Source of the DNA: Sideroxydans sp.
GTDB taxonomy: Bacteria > Pseudomonadota > Gammaproteobacteria > Burkholderiales > Gallionellaceae
Assembly: GCA_020057805.1 (NCBI GenBank)
Contig: JAGVFD010000119.1
Span: 1-7,232, forward strand
Length of the DNA: 7,232 nucleotides
Direction of reading: 5' to 3'
Part shown: positions 5,685 through 7,232 of the stretch, piece by piece
How the letters are laid out: every line of letters begins with the position of its first letter
How positions within the stretch are numbered: the first letter of the stretch is position 1
Made by a program: the position numbers and the translations under genes
The notes under the pieces: model-generated
Database searches by the model: none
The model's input: only the letters and a program-made list of their open reading frames with translations
Told to the model about the DNA's origin: nothing

Positions 5685-5902
5685 CCGCCGTGGTGCGTTA
5701 CTCGATAGCTCAAAAGTCTGGTGGATCGCATGAAGATGATGAGACACCGCTTTACAACTTATCGATTGAGCACGAAGACGAAACTAGCGAAACAATTTTC
5801 AGGGCAGTTAGTTTTTTATCAGCGTCTGTAATGGCTCGTAATCACGCAAAATATAGCGGGTACAGCAAGTACCTTCTAAACGGTAGCGTTTGTACCGTAT
5901 AG
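5681..5902 (+). CDS. Small hypothetical protein (73 aa)
   Basis: The start overlaps the previous stop as ATGA (5681-5684), a classic translational coupling, and no independent strong Shine-Dalgarno is needed. The 73-residue product is acidic in its middle (SIEHEDETSE), with a more hydrophobic second half (FRAVSFLSASVMARNHAKYSGYSKYLL). It has no convincing signal peptide or membrane helix, and I recognise no family. The end of the gene contains an inverted repeat, ACGGTA/TACCGT (5880-5885/5893-5898), with a 7-nt loop and no T-run, so it is not an obvious terminator. The leader of PRTRC E starts immediately after. Confidence 0.75.
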   Translation: MTAVVRYSIAQKSGGSHEDDETPLYNLSIEHEDETSETIFRAVSFLSASVMARNHAKYSGYSKYLLNGSVCTV

Positions 5903-5904
5903 CA

Positions 5905-5982
5905 GTTTCAAAACCCAAGCGGGACACTATCCCGCAAGGGCATGGTGTCCCTTTTTTTAGTACCTCAAAAAGGAGATCCACC
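5905..5982 (+). promoter_or_regulatory. RBS-linked hairpin switch, copy F
   Basis: GTTTCAAAACCC leads to left arm GGGACACTAT (5921-5930), which pairs with ATGGTGTCCC (5942-5951) over ten pairs. It is capped by CCC/GGG (5931-5933/5938-5940) with a GCAA tetraloop, so the hairpin is nearly continuous, followed by seven T residues (5952-5958). In the alternative fold CATGGTG (5941-5947) pairs perfectly with CACCATG (5979-5985), which includes the start codon, and CCTTTTT (5950-5956) pairs with AAAAAGG (5967-5973), hiding the Shine-Dalgarno AAGGAG (5970-5975) as well. Confidence 0.8.
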
Positions 5983-6459
5983 ATGTTCCAAGCACTACAA
6001 CCCTTGTTGTCCACCGTAGCGAGTTTGACCGTCTCGATGGTCGAAAATGCAGATGGCACTATCACGCTGACAGTCATTCCTAACGGGGTGAAAAAAGGCG
6101 GCAATCTTGATAGTCAGATGCAACTCGTAGGCACTGCCGCTGAGCTTGATGAGGGGTTCGCCGCTCACTTGATCAGCTACACGGCCAAACGTCAAACCTT
6201 GGCAGATCAACTGGCCGCTACCGAAGCTATTTTGGAAGCGCAACAGAAGGAAGCTGCTGACAAAGCGAAGAAGTCGATCGCAAAGCCAGCAAAAAAATCA
6301 TCAGCTTCTACCGCTGAAAGTTCAGAGGATCCGGAAGATGATGAAGCTGGCGGCGATGACGATCTCGGCACAAGCAGCACTGCGCCGTCTTCAGCAGAAC
6401 CTTCATCAACAGCTACCACACCTGCGGCCGGAACACCGGCTTCGGACTTGTGGGGTTAA
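5983..6459 (+). CDS. PRTRC system protein E
   Basis: A 158-residue protein. The first ~90 residues are the conserved part: the N-terminal MFQALQPLL, an ITLTVIPNG strand, LVGTAAELDEGFAAHL (about 48-63) and a coiled-coil-like helix (LADQLAATEAILEAQQKEAADKAKK cut across 73-97). The rest is low complexity, first Lys/Ala/Ser, then very acidic (EDPEDDEAGGDDD), then Ser/Ala/Thr/Pro, ending in DLWG. This architecture, a conserved head plus a disordered acidic tail, matches PRTRC protein E as I know it, and the next gene is PRTRC C. Its biochemical role is not established; it is part of a plasmid- and element-borne cassette. The start is fixed by AAGGAG seven bases upstream. It is first of the E-C-F operon. 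Confidence 0.9.
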   Translation: MFQALQPLLSTVASLTVSMVENADGTITLTVIPNGVKKGGNLDSQMQLVGTAAELDEGFAAHLISYTAKRQTLADQLAATEAILEAQQKEAADKAKKSIAKPAKKSSASTAESSEDPEDDEAGGDDDLGTSSTAPSSAEPSSTATTPAAGTPASDLWG

Positions 6460-6474
6460 GGGGAGGATGACGAA

Positions 6475-6684
6475 ATGGCTATCCAAACCACAATACTGAA
6501 GCGCACCTTTGCATACAGCGGCTTGACCCTTCCTGATCCTGGGAACGGTTTATCGCTGGAAGAAGTCCGCGATGTCTACGCAGCCACCTACCCTGAACTG
6601 ATCTCTGCCTCCATCGAGGGACCAGAAAAGAAGGGGGATAACTTGGTCTACACGTTCAAAAAGGGCGTGGGGACGAAGGGCTGA
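6475..6684 (+). CDS. PRTRC system protein C
   Basis: A 69-residue protein with the family's typical size and pattern: FAYSGLTLPDPGNGLSLEEV (about 11-30), then VRDVYAATYPELISASIEGP and LVYTFKKGVGTKG at the C-terminus. The family is annotated by name only; it has no known enzymatic activity and may be a small structural or adaptor protein of the PRTRC cassette. GGGGAGG (6460-6466) is a strong Shine-Dalgarno eight bases before the ATG. It follows PRTRC E after only 15 bases and lies in the same operon. Confidence 0.93.
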   Translation: MAIQTTILKRTFAYSGLTLPDPGNGLSLEEVRDVYAATYPELISASIEGPEKKGDNLVYTFKKGVGTKG

Positions 6685-6686
6685 TC

Positions 6687-6893
6687 ATGGGGGCATCTCT
6701 GAAGGCAAGGCTCAAAGCCTTATCCAAGGATGCTTCCTCAACCAATCAGACAGGGCTAGTGATAGCCCCGTTTGAATCCAAAGAGGAGCAATCATGCGTA
6801 ACAGCACTGGTTCAACTCGTGCGTTCGTCAAAGAGTGCACAGAAGGAAGACCTGTTGCTGCCTCCTTCGGGAGCGCTGCCGCTGGTTTTCTGA
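6687..6893 (+). CDS. Questionable small ORF (68 aa) between PRTRC C and F
   Basis: This frame starts two bases after the PRTRC C stop, with GAAGGG (6675-6680) as a weak Shine-Dalgarno. It begins MGASLKARLKALSKDASS and would overlap the first 100 bases of PRTRC F in another frame. No family is recognised. Its first half contains two perfect hairpins (6707-6721 and 6753-6768), so the stretch may be a structured spacer instead of a gene, or a short leader peptide whose translation influences PRTRC F. Confidence 0.3.
   Translation: MGASLKARLKALSKDASSTNQTGLVIAPFESKEEQSCVTALVQLVRSSKSAQKEDLLLPPSGALPLVF
6707..6768 (+). promoter_or_regulatory. Two stem-loops upstream of PRTRC F
   Basis: AAGGCT/AGCCTT (6707-6712/6716-6721) forms a perfect 6-bp stem with a CAA loop. 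GGGCTA/TAGCCC (6753-6758/6763-6768) forms a perfect 6-bp stem with a GTGA (GNRA) tetraloop, 25 bases before the ATG of PRTRC F. Neither has a T-run, so they are unlikely terminators; they may stabilise the message or set the translation rate of PRTRC F relative to C. Confidence 0.45.
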
Positions 6894-7232
6894 CGCTACC
6901 TTTCATTTCTCAACACGTGCCAGCTACATCGGTAATTGATGAGGATGACAGGAAGTGGTTGCAGACCGCCAAGCTGTGCGCTGAATTGGTTGAGGATGAC
7001 GAACTCGTTATCCATGACAAGACATCGGCGCGCGACATCATCGGTCAATCACTATCTGTGTGGGCTTCAAAACACTGCGCAGATATACAAGTGCTGGATA
7101 AATTCGAGCTTGTCGCAAGTCTGGAACGAGATGCTTTCGGTCTGGATTACGAAGGCGAGCCAGAAAAGGAATGCCTGTACATCGGGCTTCAATCCCAGCA
7201 AACAACGCCATACATCAACGTCAAAGCGAAAG
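6794..7232 (+). CDS. PRTRC system protein F, N-terminal part
   Basis: The frame runs from the ATG at 6794 off the right edge, giving the first 146 residues. GAGGAG (6783-6788) lies five bases upstream, and an in-frame TGA at 6773-6775 rules out an earlier start. The sequence LTLPFISQHVP (33-43) followed by an acidic helical stretch (DDRKWLQTAKLCAELVEDDE, about 51-70) matches my recollection of PRTRC protein F. The gene order E-C-F after PRTRC C is the usual one for the cassette. The first ~30 residues (MRNSTGSTRA onward) look non-conserved and overlap the questionable ORF at 6687. No catalytic motif is visible in this part. The function of the family is unknown; PRTRC B, A, ThiF-like and D genes would be expected further right. 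Confidence 0.85.
   Translation, partial: MRNSTGSTRAFVKECTEGRPVAASFGSAAAGFLTLPFISQHVPATSVIDEDDRKWLQTAKLCAELVEDDELVIHDKTSARDIIGQSLSVWASKHCADIQVLDKFELVASLERDAFGLDYEGEPEKECLYIGLQSQQTTPYINVKAK

Noticed and set aside
5431..5733. 100-aa + strand ORF overlapping the 156-aa gene
   Set aside because: It is a shadow in another frame of a gene with a strong RBS and a coupled downstream partner.
561..5982. CRISPR array or simple interspersed repeat
   Set aside because: The copies are separated by whole genes, differ in arm sequence while conserving pairing, and always abut an RBS; this is not a repeat-spacer array or a mobile repeat.

Overview
This window looks like the backbone of a mobile element (a plasmid or an integrative and conjugative element) from a Gram-negative proteobacterium, probably a betaproteobacterium. 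The evidence is a cluster of PRTRC-system genes (ParB-related, ThiF-related cassette), an ArdC-like anti-restriction protein, a TOPRIM-domain primase-like protein, and many small unknown proteins. All confident genes are on the + strand. No rRNA, tRNA, CRISPR array or insertion sequence was seen.

Layout: 1-351 is the C-terminal end of a TOPRIM protein, closed by an intrinsic terminator (399-419). Next come a long structured leader and a 71-aa unknown protein (623-838), and then a stretch (839-1010) with no convincing + strand gene. An operon at 1075-2404 encodes an ArdC-like protein and two small unknowns. A single unknown gene lies at 2477-3166. A PRTRC ParB-family gene (3294-4979) ends at a strong UUCG-loop terminator. 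A second long leader precedes two coupled unknown genes (5214-5902). The PRTRC E and C genes and the start of PRTRC F (5983 to the right edge) complete the window.

The most striking feature is not a protein. Six transcription units (starts at 623, 1075, 2477, 3294, 5214 and 5983) begin with the same kind of leader: a conserved ACCC, a G-rich left arm, a covarying two-part hairpin, usually a U-run, and then AAGGAG plus ATG. In all six the right arm of the hairpin can pair instead with the Shine-Dalgarno region, and in one copy with the start codon too. The left arm resembles the ribosome binding site that it competes with. This looks like a shared RNA switch that would control anti-restriction, partitioning and unknown functions together. 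Two copies (before 623 and 5214) carry a further upstream module of four hairpins, some of which covary. The element may belong to the published radC RNA motif family, but I could not test this.

Inferred logic: after transfer or at some stage of the element's life, one signal acting on these leaders would switch on the ArdC-like protein, the PRTRC genes and several unknown accessory proteins as a regulon.
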